Below are positions 1-11,336 of a stretch of DNA of 64,000 bases, piece after piece. Where the stretch lies: contig JAWRVZ010000056.1 of NCBI GenBank assembly GCA_037043235.1, forward strand, positions 3,873,001 through 3,937,000, given 5' to 3'. Both the position numbers and the translations under genes were made by a program. The first letter of the stretch is position 1; every line of letters starts with the position of its first letter. The DNA is from Rhodeus uyekii. Lineage: Eukaryota > Chordata > Actinopteri > Cypriniformes > Acheilognathidae. The notes under the pieces were generated by a model that saw only the letters and a program-made list of their open reading frames with translations, did not search any database and was not told the DNA's origin.

Positions 1-3000
1 CAGCTGAAGCTCTCAACGATGGTATCCAAAAGCACAGTTGTTCCATGCCAGAAGGTAACTGGTCTAATGGTTAGAGGATTTTATTCAGATAAGAAGATCT
101 CTTTGCCAGTAACCTATTCAAGAGAGTTAATTCCTGCAAACAAAACTCACATTCCTACACCCAAAACTGCAAGAGCATGGCCTCATCTAATGCATATAGC
201 TGAGAAGATTGCTCCGCAACAAGTTTGTGATGTTGGCCTTCTGATTGGTTACAACTGCCCTCAAGCTCTCCTTCCCAGAGAGATTGTTTCTGGTAAAGAA
301 AATCAACCATTTGCTCAAAGAACAGATCTAGGCTGGAGCATTGTTGGCTGTGGCAATTCCTCTTTAGATTATGGGGATGCCATTGGTGTGAGTCATCGAA
401 TTATAGTGAAGCAAGTGCTACCAAACCTGCAGTCTTCTATCAATCTTACAAGTGAAGTTAAGTACATTTGTAGAACACAGATCAAGGAAGTAATCACTCC
501 ACTGAATGTCATCAAAGCTCTGGAGTCGGACTTCAATGAGAAAGTAGCAGAAGATAGTCGTATTTCTCAAGAAGATCTACGTTTTCTGTCAAAATTGGAA
601 GCAGGCATCAGACACAAGGAAGATGGTCATTTTGAAATGCCTTTGCCTTTCAAAGAAGACAGACCAAACTTGCCTAATAATAAAGGATGTGCTATTCATC
701 GGCTCAAATGCTTAGAAAAAAGGCTGAAAAGAGATGAGAAATACTGCAAAGATTATGTAGGCTTTATGAGTGAGACAATTGCTCGAGGAGATGCTGAAAA
801 GGTCCCAGCGGATAAAACTGACAAGAATCCTGCTTGGTACATTCCCCATCACGGTGTTTATCATCCTCAGAAACCTGGTAAGATCCGTGTAGTTTTTGAT
901 TGCTCAGCAAAGTTCCAAGGTACATCCCTCAATGACCATTTGCTAATTGGTCCAGAGTTAACAAACACACTTATAGGGGTTCTCTGTCGTTTCTGCAAAG
1001 GTTCGATAGCAATCATGTGTGATATAGAGCGCATGTTTCACCAATTTCACGTGAAGGAAGAGGATCAAGACTATCTGCGGTTTCTCTGGTGGGAAAAAGG
1101 AGATCTAGAATCCCAGCCACAGGTCTATTGGATGAAAGTTCACCTTTTTGGTGCAGCCTCATCACCTGGATGTGCCAACTATGGCCTCAAGCATATTGCT
1201 GCTCAGGGTCGTGGTTGTTTCAGTGAAGCCTCCGTTCGATTCATAGAAAGGAATTTCTATGTCGATGATGGATTGACAAGTGTCTCAACTGTAGATGAAG
1301 CTATCAAGTTAATAAAGGAAGCAAGAGAACTTTGTAGCACAGGAAAGCTTCGTTTACATAAATTTGTGTCAAACAATCAAGAAGTGAAAGCATCAATTCC
1401 TCAGGAAGAATGTGCTCCGAGTGCTGTGGACCTTGACTTAACTTTGGGTGAGCTTCACATGGAAAGGGCACTTGGTGTGAAATGGTGCATCAGATCTGAC
1501 AGCTTCCAGTTCAGAGTGTTCGTTAAGGAACAACCACTAACTAGAAGAGGAGTCTTGTCTACTGTGGCTTCTATATATGACCCACTCGGCTTTGCAGCAC
1601 CCTTCATCCTTGTTGGTAAGCAAATACTACAGCAGATGTGTCAAGATAAGGCTGGCTGGGATGAACCACTTAAGGATGACTTGCTGACAAAGTGGGAAAG
1701 TTGGCTTTCAGAGCTGCGAAACTTGGCTGATGTGAAGATACAGCGATGTTATCTTCCCTCGTTCTTTAAGGAAGTCCAGCGTTATGAGCTTCATCATTTC
1801 TCCGATGCAAGTGCGTCAGAATATGGAGAATGCACATATCTCAGAGCCATTGAAGCATCAGGAGATGTTCATCGTTCCTTGAATATGGGCAAAGCCAGAG
1901 TTTCTCCTAGTAAGGTTACGACCATACCAAGACTAGAGTTATCAGCGGCAGTAGTTGCTGTACAAATAAGTGACTTGCTCAGGAATGAGTTAGAGATAGA
2001 CAATCTAGAAGAGTACTTCTGGCCAGATTCAAAGGTTGTCCTTGGGTATATTAATAATGACGCAAAAAGATTTCATGTGTTTGTAGCAAACCGTGTTCAA
2101 CGCATCAAACAAAGTACAGACGCTAAACAATGGAGATATGTGACCTCTGAAGAGAACCCTGCTGATTATGCATCCAGAGGCCTTACAGCGAAAGAGCTCA
2201 TATCCTCCAACTGGTTTACTGGACCAAAGTTTCTGTGGCAAGATGAACTGCCAAGAGATGTTAAGGTGGGAGAGATCTTAGACAATGACCCAGAGTTACG
2301 AAAAGCTCAAGTTCACACAACCCAAGCTAAGGAAGAAAGATCATTGCTTGATCGACTTCACAAGTTTTCAGATTGGGCAAGGGTGGTAAAGGCAATTGCA
2401 AGACTTCAGCGACGTGCCAGGGAAGTCAAGGGTCTAAGTCCAAGGGTCAATGATGCCACTAGCATTGAAGAAAGAAAGGATGCAGAGCTTACCATTATCA
2501 AAATGGTTCAGCAATCAGTTTTTTGTGATGAGATTCAAAGACTCCAAAAACAGAAAGAGATTGAGTCCAACAACAGCACAAACAAACTGCATCGCCTGAA
2601 TCCCTTCTTAGATGAGCATGGTATCCTCAGGGTAGGAGGTCGCTTAGCACATGCTGCGTTACATCCACATGTGAAACACCCAGCAATTCTCCCACGACAA
2701 AGTCATATATCAGCGTTACTCATTAAACATTATCATGAGCAAGTGCATCATCAAGGAAGAGGAATGACTACAAATGCACTGCGATCAAGTGGTTTCTGGA
2801 TTCTGGGATGTAGCAAAGCAGTGTCTTCACATATCTACAAATGCACTAGGTGCAGAAAACTCAGAAGATGCACCGAAGAGCAAAGGATGGCGAATCTTCC
2901 TCAGGAACGTATGGAGACAACCCCTCCTTTCACATATTGTGGGATGGACTGTTTCGGTCCTTTCTGTGTTAAAGAAGGAAGAAAGGAGTTGAAGCGTTAT

Positions 3001-3861
3001 GGACTTCTATTTACATGTATGTGTTCTAGGGCTGTACATATAGAAATGCTTGATGATTTGTCCACTGATGCATTCATTAATGCTTTACGTGCTTTCATTG
3101 CCATACGTGGACCTGTACGTCAACTTAGATCTGATCAGGGTACTAATTTCGTTGGTGCAAGACGAGAATTTGCTGAAGCTATGAAAGACATGAATCAAGA
3201 ACGCTTAAAGGAATTTGGCTGTGAGTTCATCATGAACACTCCTTCAGCCAGTCACATGGGTGGCGTTTGGGAGAGGCAAATTCGGACAATAAGAAGTGTA
3301 TTGACATCCATTCAGGATCAATCAGCTCAAAGACTTGATAGTGCTTCTCTAAGAACATTTCTATATGAAGTCATGGCTATCGTGAATAGCAGACCCTTAA
3401 CCACAGAGTATCTGTATGATCCATCTGGCCCACAGCCGCTTACTCCTAACCATATCTTGACAATGAAGTCTTCAGTAATTTTACCTCCACCTGGAGAGTT
3501 TGTCAAGGAAGACCTTTACCTTCGCAAGAGATGGCGTAAGGTGCAGTACTTAGCTAATGTGTTCTGGTCAAGATGGAGAAAAGAATATCTTCTAAACCTG
3601 CAGCAGAGACAGAAATGGCACAAACATCGTAGGAATGCAAAGGTCAATGATATTGTCATTCTGAAAGATGACATGGCTCCACGTAGTCAGTGGAAGTTAG
3701 CTAAGGTAACAGAGGTGCACAGTAGTACAGATGGCTGTGTGAGAACAGTGAAGCTATTGATCAGTGATGCAACGTTAGATAAAACGGGCAAACGTGTTTC
3801 TAAACCAACTTACCTTGAAAGGCCTATTCAGAAAATAGTTACACTCGTGGAAGCAGATTAA
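1..3861 (+). CDS. BEL/Pao retrotransposon pol polyprotein, 5' end cut by window
   Basis: The reading frame is open from base 1, so the first in-frame ATG at 19 is probably internal and gag plus most of the protease lie outside the window. Counting residues from that ATG, the order is a protease/linker region, reverse transcriptase with the catalytic YVDD box at 414-417, the Pao-type A17 region, RNase H (first Asp near 596, in SDASASEYG), a zinc-binding HHCC integrase segment (His 904, Cys 942 and 945), the integrase core with Asp 977 (MDCFGP), Asp 1039 (SDQGTNF) and Glu 1085 (GVWERQ), and a C-terminal DUF5641-like domain (near VFWSRWRKEYL). RT before integrase and the long second-Asp-to-Glu spacing are typical of BEL/Pao. 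There is no internal stop or frameshift over 1280 codons, which suggests recent activity. It would act in cytoplasmic virus-like particles to copy and integrate the element. It lies outside the coding part of sorcs3, on the opposite strand. Confidence 0.93.
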   Translation, partial: QLKLSTMVSKSTVVPCQKVTGLMVRGFYSDKKISLPVTYSRELIPANKTHIPTPKTARAWPHLMHIAEKIAPQQVCDVGLLIGYNCPQALLPREIVSGKENQPFAQRTDLGWSIVGCGNSSLDYGDAIGVSHRIIVKQVLPNLQSSINLTSEVKYICRTQIKEVITPLNVIKALESDFNEKVAEDSRISQEDLRFLSKLEAGIRHKEDGHFEMPLPFKEDRPNLPNNKGCAIHRLKCLEKRLKRDEKYCKDYVGFMSETIARGDAEKVPADKTDKNPAWYIPHHGVYHPQKPGKIRVVFDCSAKFQGTSLNDHLLIGPELTNTLIGVLCRFCKGSIAIMCDIERMFHQFHVKEEDQDYLRFLWWEKGDLESQPQVYWMKVHLFGAASSPGCANYGLKHIAAQGRGCFSEASVRFIERNFYVDDGLTSVSTVDEAIKLIKEARELCSTGKLRLHKFVSNNQEVKASIPQEECAPSAVDLDLTLGELHMERALGVKWCIRSDSFQFRVFVKEQPLTRRGVLSTVASIYDPLGFAAPFILVGKQILQQMCQDKAGWDEPLKDDLLTKWESWLSELRNLADVKIQRCYLPSFFKEVQRYELHHFSDASASEYGECTYLRAIEASGDVHRSLNMGKARVSPSKVTTIPRLELSAAVVAVQISDLLRNELEIDNLEEYFWPDSKVVLGYINNDAKRFHVFVANRVQRIKQSTDAKQWRYVTSEENPADYASRGLTAKELISSNWFTGPKFLWQDELPRDVKVGEILDNDPELRKAQVHTTQAKEERSLLDRLHKFSDWARVVKAIARLQRRAREVKGLSPRVNDATSIEERKDAELTIIKMVQQSVFCDEIQRLQKQKEIESNNSTNKLHRLNPFLDEHGILRVGGRLAHAALHPHVKHPAILPRQSHISALLIKHYHEQVHHQGRGMTTNALRSSGFWILGCSKAVSSHIYKCTRCRKLRRCTEEQRMANLPQERMETTPPFTYCGMDCFGPFCVKEGRKELKRYGLLFTCMCSRAVHIEMLDDLSTDAFINALRAFIAIRGPVRQLRSDQGTNFVGARREFAEAMKDMNQERLKEFGCEFIMNTPSASHMGGVWERQIRTIRSVLTSIQDQSAQRLDSASLRTFLYEVMAIVNSRPLTTEYLYDPSGPQPLTPNHILTMKSSVILPPPGEFVKEDLYLRKRWRKVQYLANVFWSRWRKEYLLNLQQRQKWHKHRRNAKVNDIVILKDDMAPRSQWKLAKVTEVHSSTDGCVRTVKLLISDATLDKTGKRVSKPTYLERPIQKIVTLVEAD

Positions 3862-3958
3862 GAGTTTACTGTCTACCATTCCTTACATTAATCCATCATA
3901 ATTTTGATTAAAAGTTATCTTGAGTTACAAAAATCACAAGAAAGTGCTTTGGTGGGAG

Positions 3959-4674
3959 TGTAACTGACAGAGAAGTCAATTGATTTGTTATGTTTATTTT
4001 ATCATTTAAATATTTTGTATAAACTTTTATTTTGAAACTGTTTAGAGCTGTTTGAGTTAAGACTTTTATTATGAAGAGTATACAGTGACTTTGCTAGAAA
4101 GAGATCGGCAGCACGCGGCAAGTTCAAGAGCTGCACATGTTTATTGTTTATATGTAATCATCTGAAGTTGAAAGGACCTTCGTTGCAAGATTTAGCTCTC
4201 TTTTGGTGTTAAGCATCCAATGAAGTGAGTTTTTCATTTATATTTCATTTATATTGTGTGTGATTTCAATGTGATTGTGTTGCCATGTGGAAATGATTGA
4301 TATCTGAATGATTATGTTATTATGCTGTTCAATCGAACTTATATTTGTTTGGAAAGTGTAAATAGACAATATTTATTTATTTTATGTACTTTATTTTAAC
4401 TTTATTTTGTGTATTTAGTTCTCACGGCATCTTTGGATGGTTGTCCTCGTGATGAACCTGAAAATAAAGCGTCAGTCATCAGAGAATACTTGTGCTCGTG
4501 AAATCACTTGGGGGGAGCTACAGTTTTATTTTAGTTCAAGTTTATGCACATGCGTGCTTGTTTTGTATTTAAAGTCTTTGAGTTTGTTTATCATTAAATG
4601 AGTTATATTCAATCCGGTTCTCCTCGTCTTGGATTTCTGCATCACACACCAGCAGCAAAGACCCATTCGTGACA
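3959..4674 (+). mobile_element. 3' LTR of the BEL/Pao element
   Basis: The sequence starts TGTAACTGAC directly after a purine-rich tract (ggtgggag, 3951-3958) that fits a polypurine tract, and ends GTGACA at 4674, giving TG...CA ends. An AATAAA signal lies at 4463-4468. It begins about 100 bp after the pol stop codon. The 5' LTR is outside the window, so the boundaries rest on the terminal dinucleotides and the tract only. The likely length is 716 bp. Confidence 0.7.
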
Positions 4675-7600
4675 ACTATATTCTACACCCCTTAACCCTT
4701 CTCAGTAATTTTTTTTTAATACAATAGAGAGAGAATCCTGGTTGGATGGATCATCAACTGCGAGTTAGTAACTCAGTCTTATTATACTGTTGTTGCACCA
4801 TAATCGTGCAATTGCAAATAATTATGTGGTGAGAAAAAGAGAAGCAGTTTGTTTTCACGCTTGCATAGATGAAATTTGTCTAAATGAACACATGAAATGT
4901 ACATCATTTCTCAGCGCTAATTAAAGATGATTTATAGCGGTAGAATAAACAATGAGCAGATGTTAGTTTTACAGTTTGATGGCATTGAAGTGATTTAGGT
5001 TGGTAGTTAGTTGTCATTATTATTCAGTATAATTCCATACTGTGGTGTGGAAGTCTGAAAGGTTTCAGTGGAGCGTTAACGCACACATATACACGTGCAC
5101 AATCTCGCTCATAGTATGTGTAATATATCAGTGGTGACAGGCTGAGAGAGATGTGTCTGCTTCTTTATTAGAATGTGTAATTGATTTACTGACCCTTGTA
5201 TGGGCCATAAGACACCATCATTAGTCACAGAGTAGGAGTTAACATGTGTGCGTGAGGCTATGTGTCTGCAGTGATGCTTCGAGTGAGTGAGAATGTGTGT
5301 GTGTTTGTGTGAGGGTAACAGGTCCCAGTATAGGACGTTGGACACAGTCATTAGTCAGACCGGACTCTTCCCCAACAGTGACACACTGGGGAGTCGAGAA
5401 ATTCTGCACAAGCGAGGATGGATTCGCTCCTCTGTGTCCCTCTGTACTGCACTTTTTTGAGTATGTCTATGAGCTTGGTTTAGTCCATAGATCTGAGAAC
5501 AGTGTTTCACTGCATTAATCACCGAGCCTTTTCACTTAGCGGACACTCAACATTAACCGCAGACTTAATAAAAACACTGGTGATAACGAGCCGCTTGATG
5601 TAATGGAAATGATGATAAAAGAGCATGAAGGGCGGCTGTTTATTTCCCAGGGTTCCTGGCAGTCCCTGATCATTCTGAAGCACCTGGACTCCTGATTTAA
5701 GTCCTTAAGCTGTTTTAAGGTCAGTAAACACAGCCTGAGACACTTGATATCATTAGTAGTGCTTACTTAGGAAATTATCACTCTTATTGCTTATACTTCA
5801 GTCTCTAACCATTTTAGTCCTCTACCTTTGTGCTGTGGACGTGAACAATGTGTGACTAAGTCACATTAGCCTATTCACTGATTGTCTGTTTGAGTGCATT
5901 TGAAAACTTGCCATGCACAGCGGCTTTTTCCTTTAATGGAGCTGGCTGTATTTCAGCCGTTCCTGTCTTTATCTTGTTCAAACACGATGCATAATTCAAT
6001 GCATAATTTACAATGATGGCAAATACAATAACGATATATATTTTATTATTAAAATGCACAGCATGAATATCAAATACAAACTGCACACTGGGAACTGAAG
6101 CTAAAGTTCTCACACATTACGGCATCTCTTAGTATCTGAAGTCAATATTTTTAATCTCTCCATTATCAATTCCAGATGAGGATCAAGCAAATCTCTAAAC
6201 TCACAGGGATTATATGCAAGTGTAAATTAAAAGGAAGATGATGCAGATGAAATTATCTCAGGTGTACAGTTCTGTCTGAAATCACCCAAATCCCAGTAGT
6301 AACTGCATAGCAACACCCTAGCAACCAACCAGAATACCCTAGCAACCGTCCAAATCACCCTTGTGGCAACTGTCATAGGCAAGCACCATTCAGATTTTAT
6401 TTGCAAAATATAATTTACATTTGTCTTCACATTTAATTATTCCAGATAATTCCGTTGTTAGACAGCCTCATTAAAATTTTCTGTAAAATATAGTTAAAGA
6501 TTTGAAGTTAAATATAGCAAGTAATAAATATAACCAAACAAATAAAATTAGTTCAAACATTTTCAGATCACTTACATCACTCTTAACTTAGCATCTCATC
6601 CTTTTCCAGATTCAGCCGCATATGCCAAAATATAAAATTGCACTTTATTGTCCATTAAACATTTACATTAATTTGGAATTTTGATGCTCTCCCTAGTTGC
6701 CTAGTAGTAAAAAAATTGGATATGAATTCCATAAGAATATGGAATCACACAGCAGCTCTCTAGATACACAGATTAACATAATAAATATGAAACATGGTCA
6801 CATTAGCAATGAACAAATAAAATGTCATTCTGTAAAGTCTGAGGGGAGAGGAAGTTCCTGCAAATATAAGCAGAATCATTAGTTTGATATCACTAAGGAC
6901 AACCATCTCGTTTAATATCCTTTAATGAAGCACATAAAACAGAATGGTGTTTCATAAAGTCGGACTATTGGAAGGTCGCCACGAAAAAGGATATTTCCTA
7001 TATCAGTCTAGTCTTGAGCTAGCATTCAAATTTGAAGCCTGGCAGTCATTTTTGGGGAATAAGTGAATATATTTCTTTTTATATATTAATGCCTAGCATG
7101 TTAGATATTTATAAAATACGTAAAAAGTCAAAATTTCAGGAAACGCAGCCTCCCGCCGCTCTAATGATATGTTTTGACAACTCTGTGACAACATCTCATT
7201 TCATTGTACTTTTTTTTATAAAGGTCATGAATAATGATTGTGCATAAAAAAAAATGAACATGATTGTTTTTCTAACAATTGCGCCAGTCAGAATGGCATT
7301 GAAGTGAAACGGGCCTGATGAATGTGTCATGTGTGAGGTGAACTCCGTAAAGTAATGACAGACGGAGGAGATGAAAGTACTCAAACCAAAACAGGCCTTT
7401 TTAATAATTCATCAGACATTAAATAATCCCTCTGACTTTATCAATGTTTCTCCATCTCTGAAAGCTCAGGATGACCTTTGGAAAATGTTAAATCTTTTTT
7501 ATACGCGGCAGTGATGAGTCTGGCAGGAAAGGTTGAAACCTAAACGGTCCGTCAGCTACAGGAAGTACACACAAGTAATACTCTCTCTCTCACACACACG

Positions 7601-8716
7601 CACACGTACACACACACTCATGGCACTGACAGCCGAAGCTCAATCACTCCGACATAGATTCATTTCTCAGACTTTATAACGTGACAGCTGTCTGTCTTTT
7701 TCCAAAACCTAAAGTTACAAGGAAGTTAAAATGCACTAACTGCAGAAAGTCTAAAACCTGAAGCTACAGCACAGTTTCCTGGCTGACAGTATAGTAATCG
7801 CTTATTCAACACAAATGGGGAATATGAAATTGCCAAAGTACATTATTTGTTTTAGTTGAAGTTGAGCAGAGTGGGGAATTTTTAATCAAAACAAGTCTAC
7901 ACAATAATCTGAAGTACCGCGTCATGGGACATGTAGTTGTACAATTTACATACGGTCTCATTAACTTGCAATTATGCCGGTCACATGTGAATATTGGCTG
8001 AATTTAAAGTAGGCCCATCACAACAAAATACAAAACACTTAGGGTAGAGTGTACGGCGAAGACATCCAACTATTTTCTTTGCTGTACATTTCAACATAAT
8101 GGTAAATGAGATTCTAAGGAAAGCAGCATGGTCCTTGGAGGCAAAGCTCTGTGTGCTTTACCATAAAATCACTCAAGCTCTCAACCAACCCTTCTATCTA
8201 TCCCTCATCACATAAACATGACCACTAGGGCTCCCTAGAATAGATAAAGCTAACTTTGTTTCATGCAGAGTGCTCTTTTGTCCGTGTTACTGAACTTTAA
8301 TCTTCAAATGCAACCGTACAAACTTTGAAAAATGCTTAGAGCTATAGAAACCGCTGGATATGTGCAAGTCGCCTGCAGTCATACCTGTGTGTGTGTGTGT
8401 GTGTCTGTGTACGTGAGTTTGGGAGAGAGAGCTAAAATGATGAAAAATATGACATTCTAAAGGCTACCGTGGTGCAGGATATTTAGACAGCCTTTGTCCA
8501 GAGCAAAAGCCTGCACATTTATGGGTGGATGTTGAATAGAGGCCTGTTTGCATTTCCTTTGTGTACTGCGCCTTTGAACAGCTTCAGCAGATCATGCAGT
8601 CATAAAATCGTAATACACTGAAGACTTTTATTGGTTTCCTGTTTTGTCCACCTCAATGTATTTCATTGTAAATGAGAGTTTCCTAAGGAAATTGGTGATC
8701 ATATACATAGACATAA
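4675..8716. other. Non-genic flank, no coding region recognised
   Basis: No long ORF, splice-bounded exon or RNA gene is visible on either strand. It contains AT-rich sequence, a short CA-rich tract near 7590-7620 and a (GT) tract near 8390-8404. Small ORFs here have no recognisable motif and no gene context. Confidence 0.5.
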
Positions 8717-9155
8717 AGGGCCAGTCACACAGCCGATCACGCACGAATCACTCACAAATCACGCACAGATTGGGTTTGTGCGTGCTTGTGCGTAGAGAAA
8801 TTGACCTAAGAATTCAACGCACGCCCAACGCATGATTCACTGACGGAGCGCGTCCAAACGCACGCTTTGCGAACGTTCCACGTACAAGCATTTTCAGAAT
8901 CCACATTGTCAGTGGATGTCAGTGGAATGAACGTGATACGTGAAGGTGGGGCGTCAGTGGACGTGCGCGGTTTCGAACCAGTTCCGACGCATAAGCACTG
9001 ACGGCCGACGCGTCACGCATCCTCAACGCATAAACTATGCACGCCGTCCACGTTCGTTCCACTGACGAATTATGCATACGACGCACGCTCCGAAAATCGA
9101 AAATCTGTGCGTAATTCGTGCGTGATTCATGCGTTTCCGCTGTGTGACTGGCCCT
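8717..9155. mobile_element. MITE-like DNA transposon with 17-bp perfect inverted ends
   Basis: The ends AGGGCCAGTCACACAGC (8717-8733) and its exact reverse complement (9139-9155) bound a 439-bp segment without a transposase ORF. Looser inverted similarity continues inward through ACGCA/ATCACGCACGAAT-like words. The flanking trinucleotides are TAA on the left and CAA on the right, which could be a decayed 3-bp target duplication of the PIF/Harbinger type. That family assignment is an inference. The interior is unusually rich in CpG and ACGCACG words compared with the AT-rich flanks. Confidence 0.72.
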
Positions 9156-9279
9156 CAAGAAGTACTGTATCATATACTGACCAATGTAATGTATTTATGA
9201 AATAAAAAAAATATAGCAAAAAAGTATTACAAATATTATTTGTGTAATATCATTAGAATTTAAAAGAATGTTTTTTTTT

Positions 9280-10010
9280 GTTAGTACAATAGTTTTCAAT
9301 TTTAATATATTTTAAAATGTAATTTATTTCTGCGATGCAAAGCTGAATTTTCAGCTTCATTATTTCAGTCTTCAGTGTCACATGATCCTTCAGAAATCAT
9401 TCTAATATGCTGGCACATTCATGTATTCTGTTCAGTTTGGTCTTAGTTTCCATTGTCATTGACCTTATTCAGAGCAGCACCATCTTTGATTTCTAACAGG
9501 AATAAAAGTGAGGCTGTGAGGGCTAGAGATACTGATCACTTCAGTGGGTTGAGTTATTGTTCTGCTTACAAAACACTGCAAAAATACCTTTCCAAGAAAT
9601 TTCAGTAGACAAAAAACTGATCTGGAAGGTTTTATTTTTTTATACAGCAAATGTAATGTAATCCCTCACAGCCTAGCTTTAAAACCCGTCATGGCGCTGC
9701 ACTCTGTCTCAGTTCTATTTTCTAATTAGTCTTACACATATTTCCTGTTACGATTTTTCCCTATCCTCTGAATTTATCTCAGTTCTCCTCTGTTGAAATT
9801 ATGACTAGTGTGTACTGCTTTTTGTTCCTAATACTTAATAAACAATATTTGATCGTCTTCCTTAGCTTTGTTGAAATCATTGCTACAGCTAACCCATAAA
9901 ATATGCTGAGGTGCTGCTCAAGAAACATTCTTATCATTATCATAATATTTTTGTGGAACCCGTGATACATATATTTTAGGATTCTTTGATGAACAGAAAG
10001 GTTACAGTAA
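9280..10010 (+). repeat. Abundant fish interspersed repeat, split by a 488-bp insertion
   Basis: Two segments, about 9280-9412 and 9901-10010, are consecutive parts of the same repeat seen elsewhere in this window at 17641-17959, 19245-19550 and 23752-24155. Shared words include CACATGATCCTTCAGAAATC and TGCTGCTCAAGAAAC. The first segment ends in AATATGCTG, which recurs at the start of the second. I recognise the family as a common carp-family repeat but do not name it. Confidence 0.65.
9413..9900. mobile_element. 488-bp insertion inside the interspersed repeat
   Basis: The segment is flanked by the direct repeat ATATGCTG (9405-9412 and 9901-9908). The repeat it interrupts continues without loss on both sides, which is the footprint of an insertion with an 8-9 bp target duplication. 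The ends (GCACATTC... and ...CCCATAAA) show no clear inverted repeats, LTR ends or coding sequence. The class of element is unknown. Confidence 0.5.
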
Positions 10011-10098
10011 AAATCTTTACTGTCAAATTATGCATATTATTAATTTATGTCAGTGTACTTCTAAAAATGGACTAAATTAACCTTTCACTAATATATAC

Positions 10099-10265
10099 TG
10101 TGGAAAGTAGAATGGGGCCGAGAGCCATGATGATGGGACGAGGCCTGTGGTGCGATTACTAATGAGCGTCACCTGTGTGCCACACCGATCTTGAGCGTCT
10201 CACAGAGGAGCTGACAGTGAAGGACAAGAGGCCTGGACTTTACGCTGTGTTTTGTTTATAAGGTG
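10099..10265. repeat. Possible decayed LTR fragment
   Basis: A GC-richer island starting TGTGGAAAG and containing GGGGCCGAGAGCC, AATGAGCGTCACCTGTGTG and AGGCCTGGACTTT resembles LTR sequences of fish Ty3/gypsy elements as I remember them. No partner LTR or internal region is seen, and the ends are not defined. This is a weak call. Confidence 0.3.
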
Positions 10266-10444
10266 TCAGTGTCATCAGCGTCACAGGTCATCTACTGTAG
10301 ACAATTTACTGGAGAAATGAAAAGATGACGGGTGTTTGGAAATTGCCTAAAGAAAATGGGACACACAGGCCATCCACTTGTTAAAGAAATCTCATGAAAA
10401 TCCATAGTAAAGAATCAGTGGGCAGTTACTAATGTAAAAATACA

Positions 10445-11274
10445 TTTATTCAGATTAAAGTGACTTTCAGTTCACAGTCAAATATAAAATTGGCTGTTAG
10501 CTATTAGCAGCGATGAAACATGCACCCCAGATGAATATACTTCTACGAATATGAACCAAATTAAGAATATGTTGCCATCTTACAATAGTAATACACATTG
10601 CCAAGGCACAAATGGACACGTTCAGCAGATGAGACTTCTACACAGATGAGGGTACCAACTTCTATTTGTGCCATGTACGTCTACTTGATCCTAAAACCAT
10701 GCTCCTTATGACCTCTTAACATCTCAAGTTTTTCTCAAGAATTGATCTCAAGAGTCACAATCAATTCAGATGAGGCAAGCATCAATATCAATACATAAAG
10801 CTATAAGCATATTTCAAGTGATTAAATATCAATGTTCCTGTATGAAAGTGTAGCATATATGTTTTCTGATCTCTAAAAGTGAGCTGTTTGTTTACAAATG
10901 TGAGGCAGTTAATCTTAATATATCTACAAGTTGGCATGCGGAGAATGATCTCTTACTTTTACAAAAGCAATTTTGTGCCCCTGCTTAGGAAGAATAGATC
11001 CATTTTGCTGATCGCTCTAAGAAAGAATTGTACTGGGGTGAAAGAAAGTACTCCTTAAGTGCTAATAAAATACAACTCTAATGTTTTTGGAACACTTATA
11101 ATTAATAATACCTTAATTAACACTTAAGGAATTGTTTATTTATAGAGCTCAGATGTAAAACACCACAATAATAAAAAGGCTTAAGCACCACAACAACAGG
11201 AAAAGTTAAGGGAGAAAATGGTACAATTATACAGCTAATACAATTGATATTTCATCGGCAAACCTTCCTTCATT
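10445..11274 (-). other. Probable 3' UTR and downstream flank of sorcs3
   Basis: This lies directly after the sorcs3 stop codon on the minus strand. AT-rich noncoding sequence contains AATAAA signals on the minus strand, for example at 11135-11140 (135 bp after the stop) and at 10445-10450. Which one, if either, is used cannot be decided from sequence. Confidence 0.3.
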
Positions 11275-11336
11275 TCAAACATTGGTGCAGTTTGGAATCT
11301 GTCTGGTCCTTAGCCGCTCTCCAGCCCCAAGGCCTC
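11275..11336 (-). CDS. sorcs3: sorcs3 exon 27 (terminal coding exon and stop)
   Basis: 62 bp, too short to stand out as an ORF. The acceptor tgtgtgtttag/GAG matches the phase left by exon 26. It encodes GLGAGERLRTRQIPNCTNV and a TGA stop at 11275-11277. The last seven residues differ from the human SorCS3 end as I recall it (IPNCTSV) at one position. The T-x-V end keeps a class I PDZ ligand, the type used by SorCS3 to bind postsynaptic PDZ proteins. Confidence 0.83.
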
